Origin: Chondrilla cf. caribensis
Lineage: Eukaryota; Porifera; Demospongiae; Chondrillida; Chondrillidae
Direction of reading: 5' to 3'
Length of the DNA stretch: 64,000 bases
Assembly: GCA_964020155.1 (NCBI GenBank)
Contig: OZ026546.1
Span: forward strand, 4,787,400-4,851,399
Part shown: piece by piece, positions 1-9,966 of the stretch
Position numbering within the stretch: the stretch's first letter is position 1
How the letters are laid out: each line of letters opens with the position of its first letter
Position numbers and translations under genes: made by a program
Notes under the pieces: model-generated
What the model saw: the letters and a program-made list of their open reading frames with translations, nothing else
The model's database searches: none
What the model was told of the DNA's origin: nothing

Positions 1-430
1 GTATTATACACCTGAGTCAACATCATCAGTGTTGTTATTGCTTTTAAACATTAACTTTATGCAATGTTTTTATTGAGGTGTAAAATTAATCTCAGAGAGA
101 CATACACTTCCTATGAGATCAGACAAAGCCTTTACATAATGAAGTGGATACTTGAAACTACGTTCAAACTAGTACAAACTTTTCGATTATAAAGTCCATA
201 AACACAAAACAATCACTGTAACTCAAGCCTATAAACTACTGCTACAGTTAATGAAATAATATCAGTCACACCACACACACCAGGTCTTGCTCTCCTATTT
301 GATCAAGAGCCAGACAGGGCTTTCTTTTGGCACGATATTATATATTGCACTATTTCTACATACATACTCTGTATAAACTCCCTACACCAGGATACAACTA
401 TTACATACAGTACACAGTAGGTGTCCATGC
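1..430. other. Left-edge paralogous spacer with exon-loss junction
   Basis: No gene is seen. Bases 120-290 match the 3' flank that follows tail exons elsewhere (compare 11350-11420 and 48740-48830). At about 300 the sequence jumps to the block that normally lies beside the microsatellite-bearing FN3 exon (compare 7920-8050). The tail exon and the main FN3 exons of this leftmost unit therefore appear deleted here. A short segment at 139-190 also recurs at 6670-6730. Confidence 0.55.
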
Positions 431-807
431 TTATCGGTTAAAAGTTAACTGTTTTCTAGTAACCATTAACTGATAACCGTTAATGGATTACCGTCAATGG
501 TACGTTATAAATTCTCAATCGTTAAAGAAGAAGGACTTAAAGTATCGAAGGCAAGTGTTTGAGTAACGATTCAAAAGTACAAGAGACATGGGAGCATCAC
601 TCGCCTTCTGAATCTAGTCGACCGACTCTTCGACGGATCGTTCGTAAGTTACACAATTGGCAGCTGGCATTTGGTAATATGCGCTTACATTTAATGATTA
701 CGTAATCAGAAAACTACCGGTAACGGTGAAGGGATAACGGTTAAGGGTTAACTGTTAACTGAAAAGTGATAAAGGTGATTACCGTTTGTTTCTTGAACCG
801 TACTGTA
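431..807. mobile_element. MITE family 4, copy truncated at one end
   Basis: This is a second copy of the element at 4346-4793, sharing the GTTAACCGTTAA-rich flanks and the unique core around 515-690. The right terminal inverted repeat (ending GAACCGTACTGTA) is present. The left terminus is missing, and homology starts abruptly after GTGTCCATGC, a host motif also seen at 8041 and 62381. It has no coding capacity. Confidence 0.6.
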
Positions 808-1109
808 TATACTGTGCATTTATAAATACATAAGTACATACATAGTGTACATACATTATTTTCTGTTCTGTTTAACGTTTACTGTAGCACTGTCCACAGG
901 GGTGCAGCACATATGTGCGTACAAGTCTACCAACATGGGAGGTTGGTTGCAGAGCCAGGTGTAGTGGGACACCTGTTATGAGTGGAAGTGAACTGAAAAC
1001 ACGCAACTATGTACCTGCAGAAATACACATACATACTGTAAGTACATATGGACATATGTACATACATTCTCATGCTGGACCATACTACTGAAGAGCTAGT
1101 ACAGTTTCA

Positions 1110-1204
1110 GAATTAAAAATATCTATACAGTGATACTCTTACCAATTAAGGATATAGTCCACTAACAGTATATGAACTAGTGATATTGATTGTACCTCAT
1201 TGCA

Positions 1205-1270
<66 letters not shown>

Positions 1271-1291
1271 CAGGTGAAGTACTGGTGAGCT
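1110..1291 (-). pseudogene. Microsatellite-invaded FN3 exon remnant, unit 1
   Basis: On the minus strand a decayed FN3 exon is recognisable by paralogy with 62700-62830. It contains a (CA)n tract where the strand after VTWQQ should continue, then a TSS-YTVSGLYP-like segment ending in a stop. The exon is cut at 1291 by the DIRS-like insertion, so the VTWQQ-coding part is missing here. Confidence 0.5.
1207..1268. repeat. (TG)n microsatellite
   Basis: Uninterrupted TG dinucleotides of about 62 bp. The tract occupies the same position in the decayed FN3 exon as those at 8418, 14588, 39506, 50613 and 52876. Confidence 0.95.
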
Positions 1292-1543
1292 CTTCGTACA
1301 GTTTAAACGGAGTTAATGACCGTAATGATTAGCCAATGGGTGGGTGGGTCCATAATATGGCTGCCGCAAATGTGGTGCAAATATAGCACCGTATTTGTAT
1401 TCACCAAGATAAACATACCAATCTCCTTTCCCTAGTCACATTGTGTGTATAGCAAAGAATCATACTGTCCTCAATGTCCATTGAAGAAACTACACCTCCA
1501 GTCTCGCTGTGCTAGTCCTTCGCATTTCTCGTGTGTACTCGTC

Positions 1544-1783
1544 ATGTCTGACCAGGATTTATTGTCAAACCAGTTGTCTACTTTGTCTTCGGATTTGGTT
1601 TTGTTGGTAAAGGCAATTAAGTTGCAACTTGACCAACAGCAATCTATGCAGGCTTCAAATATTCAGCAATCGAGTGTGCTATAACAACAGAGTTTGCCAG
1701 CACCTTCGGTTTCGCAGGATTCCAACGCGTCCCAGTGTCAGAGTGTGCCTCTACCAGTCACTCTGGGAACTCTGAGCTCTACT
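1544..1783 (+). pseudogene. Gag-like N-terminal fragment of the DIRS-like element
   Basis: The ATG at 1544 opens MSDQDLLSNQLSTLSSDL, a Gln/Ser-rich, coiled-coil-like stretch of about 46 residues. It stops at 1682-1684, and similar Gln/Ser-rich coding continues to about 1783. There a good donor (CTACTG|GTAAGG) is followed by an acceptor-like TTTATTTCAG near 1920, so an intron of about 137 bp is possible. It is assigned by position ahead of the polyprotein segment, not by domain recognition. Confidence 0.4.
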
Positions 1784-2010
1784 GGTAAGGCTTTTTCTTG
1801 GGTATATACAGTATTGTATCACTTTTATTTGTATGCGATGGATATATACATTTATGGATGCTTAATTGTGATTTCGAAATTACGTGGCTCGTTTCTCTTT
1901 TTATGGGTTTTTTATTTCAGTAAATTATCTCTTAGTTGCATGAGGTCTAGTGGGGTACATTTTTATATGTCTGTGCTGTCATTATCCTTGACATGCCTAC
2001 CATATAGGTT

Positions 2011-2330
2011 ATGGTTTTAGGTTTGGTTCCTCCACATTTGTGGTGGTGGTTTGGTTGTGGTGATACTGGTTGGAGGGCCGCCCTGTTGTTGGCTTCCCAA
2101 TTTGTGTGTCTACAGCAAGTGGGTGTTACCAGTAGAGGAATTGTTTCCCTTCCTAAAGCAGATTTGGAAATTCATACCCCAATACGGGTTGAGCAGTGGG
2201 CAGTTCATCTTCAGGATCACCCAAATAGGCCTTGGGTAGAAAATGTACTGTTGGGCCTTCAGGAAGGAGTTTGAATTGGTTTCAACCCTAAGAAAAAGGG
2301 TTCCTCTAAGGAACCTTCTGGTTTGATGAT
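2011..2330 (+). pseudogene. DIRS-like polyprotein fragment upstream of the missing RT
   Basis: The open frame contains IHTPIRVEQWAVHLQDHPNR followed by WVENVLLGLQEGV, then TGA, then IGFNPKKKG in the same frame. Polyproteins of DIRS/Ngaro-type elements carry a TP-hydrophobic...HPD...GL-x-GF-x-IGF segment immediately before the reverse transcriptase. The stop replaces the residue between GF/GV and IGF. Sequence after 2330 is T-rich and non-coding, so the RT domain has been deleted or lies beyond a break. The family call is by remembered family pattern. Confidence 0.55.
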
Positions 2331-2430
2331 GCACCTTCTTTTCTGTTTGTCTTTCTTCTCATTTTTTCCATTTTTCCTTCTTGTCTGTTCACATTCCTGG
2401 TGTGTGTAATTCTGTAACAGATGATATTTC

Positions 2431-3699
2431 ATGGAAACGTATTTGATGTCTTTCGTCTCAGGTTCCAGGTATTCAAGCCTTGCCTGATCATATCCCAGTT
2501 GCTCTTTGGGAATTGTTGATTCTACAAAGACCAGATTGAACCTTGAAAAGGTGGAGGAGGCTCTTTGCCGATTTTATTCCAATGGTTAAACTTCATCCAC
2601 TCGCAAGAGTTACTTAAACGGCCAAAAAACAATATTCATCTTTCGGCAACCAATTTCATTTTACCTCCATTCCTCCATTAGAGCATACTATTCTCCTGTT
2701 TATCTCTCAATTTGGTTTAGATGGTTTATCGTTATCAACAACAAAAGGTTATACCGTATAGCGGGAAACTTTGGCGAGGTTTATAATTTGGCGAATTGGC
2801 GATTTTACGGAAAATCGCCAAATTTAAAATCCGCCATATTTTATTCTGACGTATTCTGACAATCCTGGAATTTGTCGTGCCACCAAATTTAAAACTCGCC
2901 AATTCGTTCCGGGGACTGATTCGCCAAATTTAATGCTTGCCAAAGTTTCCCGCTATACGGTATGCCTGCATCCGGAATTTGTTAGTTGATATGGGCTATG
3001 AGTCTTTCCAACTTTACACTGCAAAGGTTGAGTTAGTTATGTGACATATTAAACGGGTCAAGGTTAGTACTGAAGCCCCTGCTCAGTTATGTTTATCAAT
3101 TACTCCATCTCTTTTATTGAAACTTAAACAAGTCTGGAGCTGTAGTCTTGTATCACTTGATAATCGCGTGCTTTCGGCTGCTGTTTGTGCTGATTTTTAG
3201 GGGCCGCCTGTGGCAAAAGTTTACTGTTACCCTCTATGAAGGGTTTTGATGCCTCTTGTCATTTGTCTTTACAAGATGTATCTGTTGTCCAGTCCCCATG
3301 TATCTCCACAATAGTGATCAGGATAAAGTGTTCAAAGACTGACCAGTTTGGCAATGGTGTCCATATTTACCTTCGGCGAACGGGTGCATCTCTCTGCCCA
3401 GTCTCTGCATTGCTTGATTATTTGTCAGTTCGAGGATTGACAGATGGCCCGTTGTTTCTTTTTTCAGATGGGCAGCCATTGTCAAGAGTCTCGTTGGTGT
3501 CCAAAGTTAGGTCTGCCCTGTCTTCACTTGGAATGAATGTGAATCAATTCTCGGGCCATAGCTTTCGCATTGGAGGCGCATTAACAGTTTTGCATGCAGG
3601 GGTCTCTGACGTTAAGATTAAGATGCTGGGGAGGTGGGAGAGCTCAGCCTATTAAGTTTATTGGTATGTTCATTTTGGTGCTTTGGGGGAGTTGCTCCT
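2431..3699 (+). pseudogene. Tyrosine recombinase of the DIRS-like element, interrupted by a MITE
   Basis: One frame carries the end of an RNase H-like segment (DDIS...QVPGIQALPDHIP) and a recombinase N-terminal region up to KGY at 2750. It is then split by MITE 1 (2752-2962) and resumes as far as about 3200. A +1 frameshift near 3225 leads to the well-preserved catalytic half (3236-3655, about 139 residues). That half contains the box II motif GHSFRIGGA (H-x-x-R, about 3556-3582) and LGRWESSAY near the nucleophile region, where a TAA follows directly. The arginine of box I appears changed to Trp (GRLWQKF, about 3200). With stops, frameshift, insertion and a lost catalytic residue, this is an inactive copy. 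DIRS recombinases integrate circular cDNA by site-specific recombination. Confidence 0.75.
2752..2962. mobile_element. MITE family 1 (TA target, CCGTATAGCGGG ends)
   Basis: Terminal inverted repeats CCGTATAGCGGGAAACTTTG (2754 onward) and its complement (to 2960) are flanked by TA on both sides. The element is 207 bp with an internal palindromic TTGGCGAATT/TTTGGCG pattern. It splits the recombinase frame of the DIRS-like element, so it is the younger insertion. A same-length copy in reverse orientation lies at 28315-28525. There is no coding capacity. TA duplication fits a Tc1/mariner-superfamily source. Confidence 0.85.
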
Positions 3700-4084
3700 T
3701 ACTGTTAGTGGTCATCACCACTTGTGGCAGTTAGTTTGCCATAAAATTTAATCTGATTAATTTGCCACAATATGGCTTCATTAAATCAGTAATATTTATT
3801 TTAATCATGTTCGGTTTGTGTGTCTATGGCGAATGTGGGACATCATCCATCTACATGAGGTTAACTTGTTTACCGCGTACCCCAGCCTTCCGCCAGCTCA
3901 ATACATTTGATAATGGATAAATAAGGGCTTAAGGAACAGTAACCCAAACTCGGCTAGGTTAGCTTGTGGATTACTTACAGTATGGTCATTGCAGCATATG
4001 TTTGGCATACGTAGGAAAGTTGGGGTAAGTTAGACATTGGATGAGATGGAGATCATTAAACTACAGAAACACAACACATAACTG

Positions 4085-4335
4085 TAACTTGTATATGTAA
4101 CTTGTTAGGGACGTCCTGATTCAGAGAGTACATAGTAGTAGAATACTATTGAGTTAATCCAGAAGAGTGAATTAAGTACGTAATTATAATCATAAACATC
4201 ACAGAAGGTCATTTTACTTCTTCCTCTGATATGCATACTGTACATATTCCACTCTTCTACAATCCAAGCATAAACTGTGCACTGGACATGTGTGCTTACA
4301 TTACAGAGGCACAACAGACAATTGAGATGACAAAT
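4085..4335 (-). pseudogene. Conserved peptide block, unit 1 copy (degenerate)
   Basis: The minus strand encodes a relative of the block described at 53075-53290: a motif ending YSLNQDVPN, preceded by a SSGLTQ-like segment, but with a stop and frame changes. It lies where the exon between signal peptide and first FN3 exon would be. No function is recognised. Confidence 0.35.
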
Positions 4336-4345
4336 AACGTACACA

Positions 4346-4793
4346 TACGGTACGGTTCAAAAAAAAACTAAACGTTACCGGATAAAAGTTGCCTGTTAAT
4401 GCGGTAACGGTTAACGCTTTTCGGTAAAAAGTTAACTGATTTCTGGTAACCGTTAACCGATAACCGTTAACGGATAACCGTCAATGGTACGTTATAAATT
4501 CTTAATCGTTGAAGAAGAAGGACTTAAAGTATCGAAGGCGAGTGTTTGAGCAACAATTCAAAAGTACAATATACACGAGAGCATCTCTCGTCTTCCTGGA
4601 TCTAGTGGACCGTCTTTTCCACGGATCGTTCTTGAGTTACGCAATTCGCAGCTGGCATTTGGTAATATACGCTTACGTATTAATGATTACGTAATGAGAA
4701 AGCTACCGGTAACGGATAACGGTTAACCGTTAACTGCTAACTGAAAAAAGGTAAAGGAGATTACCGTTTGGTTTTTTTTTGAACCGTACTGTA
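4346..4793. mobile_element. MITE family 4, full-length copy
   Basis: Inverted ends TACGGTACGGTTCAAAAAAA (4346 onward) and the complement ending GAACCGTACTGTA (4793) flank 448 bp. Next to each end are mirror-like tracts of GGTTAACCGTTAACGG. The paralogous empty site at 15295-15325 (GTACACATATGTACGTACATG) lacks it. The unique core resembles 510-700. The superfamily is not assignable; the target is probably TA- or GTA-containing. The GTTAAC tracts are not telomeric repeats. Confidence 0.75.
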
Positions 4794-5022
4794 CATGTAC
4801 AAACCAGGTGACAGCTTTCTCAGTTATATACTGTACATAGAATGTACTCTACTCTCACTGGAGTATGTATAGAGTGTATAATATCAACCTTCACTTTGGC
4901 CCACAAAAAAGATAAAATTTGTACCTACTAAAATATATAGCCTTGAGGTACGTACGTTGGTAATCTCCTAAACACAGCCACACAGACTCCACAATCTTTC
5001 CATCTGTACTATATAAACTGAC

Positions 5023-5301
5023 CTTTAGAGTCAACAACCATACTAGTACATCCAGTAGGACTACCACAGTTGTTGATTGGAATAGCTGACAAGTTGTACT
5101 CCACACAAGGATCCAGTCCACTAATATTACATGGACTAGTGGTACAGTTCATACTATCCCCACAGTTTGGTGATGATGTAGGACAGTAGGTAACTGTAGT
5201 GGATGTGACTGGAGAAGCAGTGGCTAGTTGATAGGTGACAGTAGCACTAGTAAAATCACCATCCCTGTTTGCTGAGAAACTTGATGGGCAGGAAGGGGGT
5301 T
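5023..5301 (-). CDS. Cysteine-rich FN3 exon, unit 1 (RSDDF-like subtype)
   Basis: This is a 279-bp open exon. The acceptor TTTTCAG is just right of 5301 and the donor AAAG|GTCAGT is just left of 5023, so the phase is 1 as in the other FN3 exons. Translation begins PPSCPSSFSANRDGDFTSAT and contains YCPTSSPNCGDSMNC, SPCNISGLDPCVEYNLS and NNCGSPTGC. These are FN3 B-C strands, a short Cys-rich insert, the GLDPxxEY core and strand G. The Trp of VTWQQ is replaced (VTYQL), which would weaken the fold. It is closest to 13067-13348. An extracellular adhesion or recognition domain is expected. No signal-peptide exon remains in this unit, so expression is doubtful. Confidence 0.6.
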
Positions 5302-6280
5302 CTGAAAAGGAAATACGTGAGCATAAAAATAAATGGGAACCTGGTCTTGAGGAGGAACATTTACACTTAGTGCATTCTTAGTCTGAGGTACCCAGCTGTA
5401 CATGAAGAGTCAGGGAACTGACCTAGTCCATCTTCAATATATGGCTTCCATAGTTCCACAGATATACATGCATATGGGTAGGCTCAATTGAGGTTTGTGA
5501 GTATTGTAAAATATGTACATACGTATGTACATATGATGTGCACAACTACGTATGTACATACGTACGTACATACATATTATTAATAATGTACAGAATTTTG
5601 ATGCGGGTGCACACCCTGTAAAGTTTTTCAATAGCATTTAGTGCGAATTTGTCCATTTACTGTGAAAAGTTCCTCCCTGCTTCAAAATCTTGCCACATAG
5701 CTATCGATCCTTTTTGCTCGTTGTTTTGATAACGAATTAGGCGTCCTTCAACTCGTTGATTGACATTGCGTCGGGTGGTTGTGCAATACATGTATCACAT
5801 GACCAGCTCCCAAGATGGCTCTTCTACACATGCCGTCGATAAGGTTCGCTATCGTTTTCCCTAAAGAGCTTAGAAATCAATTCTTTCCTTCTATGCTTCT
5901 AGTTATGGAGAATTTTAGGTCTGAATCGGATTCATACAGGTGATTTGCACACATCATATTTGGTGAAATCCGATATTGCAAGTATTTCTTAGGAGTTTGG
6001 CCTGAAAAGTGGTCTGGCAAATGCCAGACCTGCCAGACCACTTGCGCCGGCCTTGTATTATGTAGATACTATGTGTATGCCCGCCTGCGACATTCACTGT
6101 AAAAATTCCTGCGAACTTATTAAAATCTCAACTACTTTGTCAATGGCAGGTAATGCACAGGTCAAAAAGAGATTCACTAGTGCACCTTTACTAAATACGT
6201 ACATAGACAAATGAACTGGTGCTATTGCCAGGATCAAATTAACTGAGCAATAACACTCCTTACATGAATGAAGACAATAA
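5302..6280. other. Spacer with foreign segment and hairpin
   Basis: No gene is recognised. From about 5590 to 6100 the sequence has no match in the other units and is richer in CpG than its surroundings, suggesting an old insertion. It holds an inverted repeat, AAGTGGTCTGGCA (6007-6019) and TGCCAGACCACTT (6031-6043), with an 11-nt loop that itself repeats TGCCAGACC. Bases 5505-5580 are rich in TACGTA/TACATA. Confidence 0.5.
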
Positions 6281-6282
6281 TA

Positions 6283-6405
6283 GTACATGGACTGGTACAG
6301 GTCATACTATTCCCACAGTTTGGTGATGATGTAGGACAGTAAGTGACTGTAGTGGATGTGACTGGAGGAGTATTAGGAGGTGGTTGCTAGGTAACAGTGG
6401 TGTAA
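6283..6405 (-). pseudogene. Truncated FN3 exon with nonsense codon
   Basis: The minus strand reads VT-stop-QPPPNTPPVTSTTVTY then CPTSSPNCGNSMTCTSPC. The invariant Trp codon of VTWQQ is TAG instead of TGG. The exon stops abruptly at about 6283, losing the GLDPxxEY core and strand G. It belongs to the same subtype as 13067-13348. Confidence 0.65.
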
Positions 6406-6754
6406 TAGCATAGTTCATAAGAATACAGAAATATACTGTAGACAATAATATATTAACAAACAAATAATAATATCAAATTATGGTCTTCATATAAAACTGT
6501 GCTGGCTGTTATTCACCAATATTTGTAACTACAGCAAAAAGCAAGTGCTTCAATTAGACATACATACCTTGAGGCAGCCATTTTGATAATTGAGGTAACT
6601 GTTAACATATTATAGGTATTATGAAGGGATACAGTAAACAATACCAAACAACCAGAATTTTAATACTTTAATGAAGTGGATACTTGAAACTATGTTCAAA
6701 CTAGTACAAACTTTTAGATTATAAAGTCCAAAGTCAACTTCACCCTTGGAATAT

Positions 6755-6892
6755 ATGTATTCCGCCGAATGTGCCGATCTTTTCAGTTTTATAGATCAAA
6801 TTACCAATTGGGATAATTTTCAACCAGAAGAGGAGTTAAAAGCCCAGTTTTTGAAAGTTCTCGAGAACGAAATTCTCCCGGCACTTATATAG
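6755..6892 (+). CDS. Unrecognised 45-residue acidic ORF
   Basis: A plus-strand ATG at 6755 opens 45 codons ending TAG at 6892. It is acidic and helix-prone (…NWDNFQPEEELKAQFLKVLE…), unlike the surrounding low-complexity translations. The segment is absent from the paralogous units, so it is probably a fragment of an inserted element or an exon of another gene. Downstream, 6930-7160 has two diverged copies of GAACATATCTCCTGTA and of TTGTGACGCTG. No family is recognised. Confidence 0.3.
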   Translation: MYSAECADLFSFIDQITNWDNFQPEEELKAQFLKVLENEILPALI

Positions 6893-7185
6893 ATACGAGG
6901 AACAGCCTCCACTCCCACGCTGCCAAAAGGACAATAAGGAGAACATATCTCCTGTAAAATGACGCTTTCCTAACATCTTAGTTACCCCTAATAATTTTAC
7001 AGAAACTCCTCTTAGTCTTTAGTAAGACTACTGTACTTTCAACTGTTGTGACGCTGTAACTTGAATAAATTGCTATGCTGTGGTTATTTTCAGTGAACAT
7101 ATCTCCTGTAGAAGAACAACTAACGATTTAGAGAAACTTTACTATAAGGCTACTATTGTGACGCTGCCATTATTGTCGGCTATAG

Positions 7186-7330
7186 CAGCGGATATAGCAG
7201 CGGATATAGTGCCTAATTGAATTCCGAGGGCAAAAAGCATATATAGTGTGCATATATAGTGCCTGATTGAATTCAATCAGGCACTATATATCCGCTGCAG
7301 CACACCTAGGAAGGAAATAACTACTACATA
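7186..7330. mobile_element. Hairpin element fragment with perfect 40-bp palindrome
   Basis: A perfect palindrome at 7252-7291 is centred on GAATTC (ATATATAGTGCCTGATTGAA and its mirror). It is followed by CCGCTGCAGCACACCTAGGA and the terminus ATAACTACTACATA. Upstream is a degenerate second copy of the stem (GCGGATATAGTGCCTAATTG). The same stem half and terminus recur at 54159-54228, and the ATAACTACTACATA terminus is shared with the hairpin at 36516-36656. Confidence 0.65.
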
Positions 7331-7390
7331 TGTATATACTGTGCATGTAAAAATGCATAAGTACATACATACGTAGTGTACATACATTAT

Positions 7391-7643
7391 TTTCTGTACA
7401 TCCAATAGCACTTATAGTTATTGGGGAGAACTGTAAACTGATACTCTGTACCAGAATCCAGTCCACTAAGAGCACATGGGCTGGTATAGTTTATACTATT
7501 CCCACAGTTTGGTGATGATGTGAGATAGAAAGTGACTGAAGTAAATGCAACTAAGGGACTGTTGGAAGGTTGTTGCCAGGTAACATTTACTCCATCAGCA
7601 CTGGCATAAACAACCACATTTGATGGACATGAAGGAATCGTAT
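7391..7643 (-). pseudogene. FN3 exon with damaged 3' end, unit 2
   Basis: The acceptor CTTTAG lies right of 7643. Translation includes PSCPSNVVVYASADGVNVTW, YLTSSPNCGNSINYTSPC and GLDSGTEYQFTVLPN. The second Cys-Pro pair and one other cysteine are lost (FYLTSS instead of YCPTSS; NYTSPC). Strand G is disrupted: the NNCGSPTGC segment is replaced by NNYKCYWMYRK and a stop, through a small deletion. Otherwise it is the YAGAD-type FN3 seen at 12042-12320. Confidence 0.6.
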
Positions 7644-8309
7644 CTAAAGAATTGTACATTGTACACAATAATGAATGTGGTTGCACATCTGTATGTGTGC
7701 TTAATACTAGCATATGTGCTGTGGGAATACGAAATACTGTACACTCAACAAGGTAATAAACACAGGGAACAAATACTTCATATAATATATGTACATGCAC
7801 TTTGGTTCGGTGAAAGGTCAAAGACAAGTGTCCACACATCAACACTAGAGCAAAGGTCAATGATGTGTGCATGGGAAACAGCATAGTTCCCCAGGCAGGT
7901 TTCATTGTTAGGATTATTTGATTAAGAGCCAGGCAGGACTTTCTTTTGACATGATATTTTATATCGAACTATTTGTACATACGTACTCTGTATAAATTTC
8001 CCTACACCAGGATACAACTATTACATACAATACACAGTAGGTGTCCATGCACAGTATGCACATGTACAGTGACATTCATACAACGTTTACTACAGCACTG
8101 TACACAGGTGTACAGCACATACAGGTCTACCAACATGGGAGGTTGGTTGCAGAGTGCCAGGTGTAGTGGGACACTTGGTATGAGTGGAAGTGAACTGAAA
8201 ACATACAACTATGTACCTGCAGGAATACCCCTACATACTGTAAGTACATATATGGACATATGTACATACATTCTCACACTGGACTACACTCAAAGAACTA
8301 GTACAGTTC

Positions 8310-8414
8310 TAGCATTAAAAATATCTATATACTGATACTCTCACCAAGGATACAGTCCACTAATCAATTAATATCACTAGTACATGAACTAGTGATTAAT
8401 TGTACCTCATTGCA

Positions 8415-8445
<31 letters not shown>

Positions 8446-8535
8446 CATGCATGTGTACATGCGTGTGTGTGACAGGTTACGTACTGGTGAGCTGTTGCCA
8501 GGTAATAGCACAACCAATGGTCTATAACAACAACA
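8310..8535 (-). pseudogene. Microsatellite-invaded FN3 exon, unit 2
   Basis: The minus strand carries a remnant of the FN3 strand preceding the repeat, then (CA)n with an ATGCATGCATG interruption, then a diverged TSS...LVD.. segment replacing TSPCTISGLDP. The tract is at 8418-8450. The locus is collinear with 22150-22280 and 62700-62830. Confidence 0.5.
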
Positions 8536-8578
8536 CTACATAAGTCATTGTTATGGCAAACTTGTAAGGGTCAACTGA

Positions 8579-8850
8579 AACCAAAACAATGTTGAAAAGT
8601 GAAAGTACAGAAACACAACACGTAACTGTATCTTGTATAACTTACTAGGGACGTCCTCAGTCACAGAGTAAATAATAGTAGAATTATATGGAGTTACTCT
8701 AGAAGAGTGAATTAAGTAATTATGATACACACACATCAAAGGAAGCCTCTTTACCCTCTGAAGTGCATACAGAAAATGTTCCACTCTTCTGTAATCTGTG
8801 CACTTGACATGTGTGTTAGTGTTACAGAGGCACAACAGACAATTGAGATG
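8579..8850 (-). CDS. Conserved peptide block, unit 2 copy
   Basis: This is an open minus-strand stretch encoding RRVEHFLYALQRVKR…HSSRVTPYNSTIIYSVTEDV, then PSKLYKIQL. Eight units carry this block between the signal-peptide exon and the first FN3 exon, and codons for YNSTIxYS-x-x-QDVP are preserved in most. It may be an exon or a conserved intronic element. Clear splice sites were not found, so CDS status is tentative. Confidence 0.3.
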
Positions 8851-8867
8851 ACAAATTTATTTATTCT

Positions 8868-9394
8868 ATGGTGAGGTTTTGCCAATACTACTACTGTATA
8901 ACAAGAGATACCGTATAACCAGAAATATTGGCGGAAAGAATATTTGGTGGTTTGTCGAATTTTAGGGTATTGTCGGTTTTTATTTTGGCGGATGGCAAGC
9001 CCAGGTTATAATTATATTCATAGCCACAGTTACTGTGTTACCCAATATAAAAACTTTAATGCTTGAAATGACTTTCGAAAGTAGAGTTTTCGATCGACAG
9101 CTGTATTCTGTTCCTTTCTCTTAAAGCACTGATACATCCGCTATGATTATTCGAGCCACACGGACGCGCAACGTCGGGATTACGTCACTTTATTGTGATG
9201 TAATCCTGACGTTTGGCACGGGTGCTATTATTTTGGCGAATTTTATGTTGGCGGTAGTTGGTCAAACTGCCAAAATGCCAAAATAAAATGACCGCCAATA
9301 TTTCCGGTTATACGGTACTGTGAAAACTTGTGACAAACAATAAGAGAACAGGTGTGAAGTTTGTAATGATATTCATGTCTTTATTAATAATATT
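8868..9394 (-). pseudogene. Signal-peptide exon of unit 2, split by a MITE
   Basis: The right part (9318-9394) and left part (8868-8908) match the 123-bp signal-peptide exon at 63275-63397. MITE family 2 sits between them at the TA of the sequence coding FTVSP. The donor AAG|GTAGAA is also gone (ATTCTATGGTGAGG in place of ATTCTACCTTCATTG), so the exon is dead on two counts. Confidence 0.7.
8909..9317. mobile_element. MITE family 2 (TA target, CCGTATAACC ends)
   Basis: Inverted ends CCGTATAACCAGAAATATTG (8911 onward) and the complement to 9315 are flanked by TA. The empty site in paralogues (GGAGATACTGTGA, as at 22738-22750) shows a clean insertion with TA duplication. It is 405 bp plus TA. 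The ends share CCGTATA-x-CxGxAAA-x-x-TTGGCG with family 1, so both probably used the same transposase. Confidence 0.85.
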
Positions 9395-9399
9395 CATTA

Positions 9400-9793
9400 C
9401 AAAGTTATGTAAACAAAGTGTCAGTCCCATATCATGCAACAACACACCAGGCCACACCCTCAGTTGTTGTCTGAGGCTTTCAGGGAACAGGTCTAACTCA
9501 ACGAGACTATAATTATATACACATTATTATGTCATTCGAAGATTGAGAGAGGGTACTCAAAATAGTACACAGGCCCCACTAGTCATGTTAACAGTTCACC
9601 TTCTGTAAAACATAGTACGTTCATACAGTGTTACCTGTCACTACCCATTACTTGGATAAAAGTGATCTTGTAAGAAGGTGATCTCATTAGAAGGTAGGTG
9701 GCCACATAATATAGGGATCATCACAGGTACTGTACATATTTGCACTTATTATGTCACGTACATTTCCTTGCCTGGCTACAGGCCTGTAAATTT
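9400..9793. other. Unit 2 upstream flank and unique spacer
   Basis: Bases 9400-9520 match the flank beyond other signal-peptide exons (ACACACCAGACCACACCCTC-like). After about 9530 the sequence has no paralogue in the window and shows no coding or RNA signature. Confidence 0.4.
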
Positions 9794-9966
9794 CAATAGA
9801 CGGATTGCGCATTGACATCATCAATGACATCATGAAGACTGGAAATGGTCGCGAAGGGTGTTCGTCGTATAGATTCTCATAGTAAGATGTGTTAATAGGT
9901 TATATTTTGTCTTTGTGAAAGGAGATTTCAGAACTGTACGTATTTATTTCTCGACTGATTGTAAAT

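Larger units (their letters stand above)
1292..4058 (+). mobile_element. DIRS-like tyrosine-recombinase retrotransposon, internally deleted
   Basis: The paralogous locus at 8460-8600 runs without this block. Homology stops after GTACTGGTGAGCT and resumes at AAACTACAGAAACAC, so about 2.77 kb is inserted, with loss of about 100 bp of host sequence. Inside, in order, are a gag-like start, a TPIR...HPNRPWV...GLQEG segment typical of DIRS-type polyproteins just before the reverse transcriptase, a short piece matching the end of RNase H and its linker, and a tyrosine recombinase. The RT and most of RNase H are absent. No clean terminal repeats are seen, although DIRS elements often have split or inverted ends. 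It is degenerate, with several in-frame stops. Confidence 0.7.

Noticed and set aside
431..800. Telomere-like GGTTAACCGTTAAC tracts
   Set aside because: They are not tandem TTAGGG-type repeats, are mirror-arranged, and form the subterminal part of MITE family 4.
6007..6043. Rho-independent terminator-like hairpin
   Set aside because: The sequence is eukaryotic, there is no U tract, and the stem lies inside a non-paralogous inserted segment.
7387..7905. 172-residue minus-strand frame including an FN3 domain
   Set aside because: Only 7391-7643 is FN3-like; the rest runs through an intron acceptor into low-complexity sequence.
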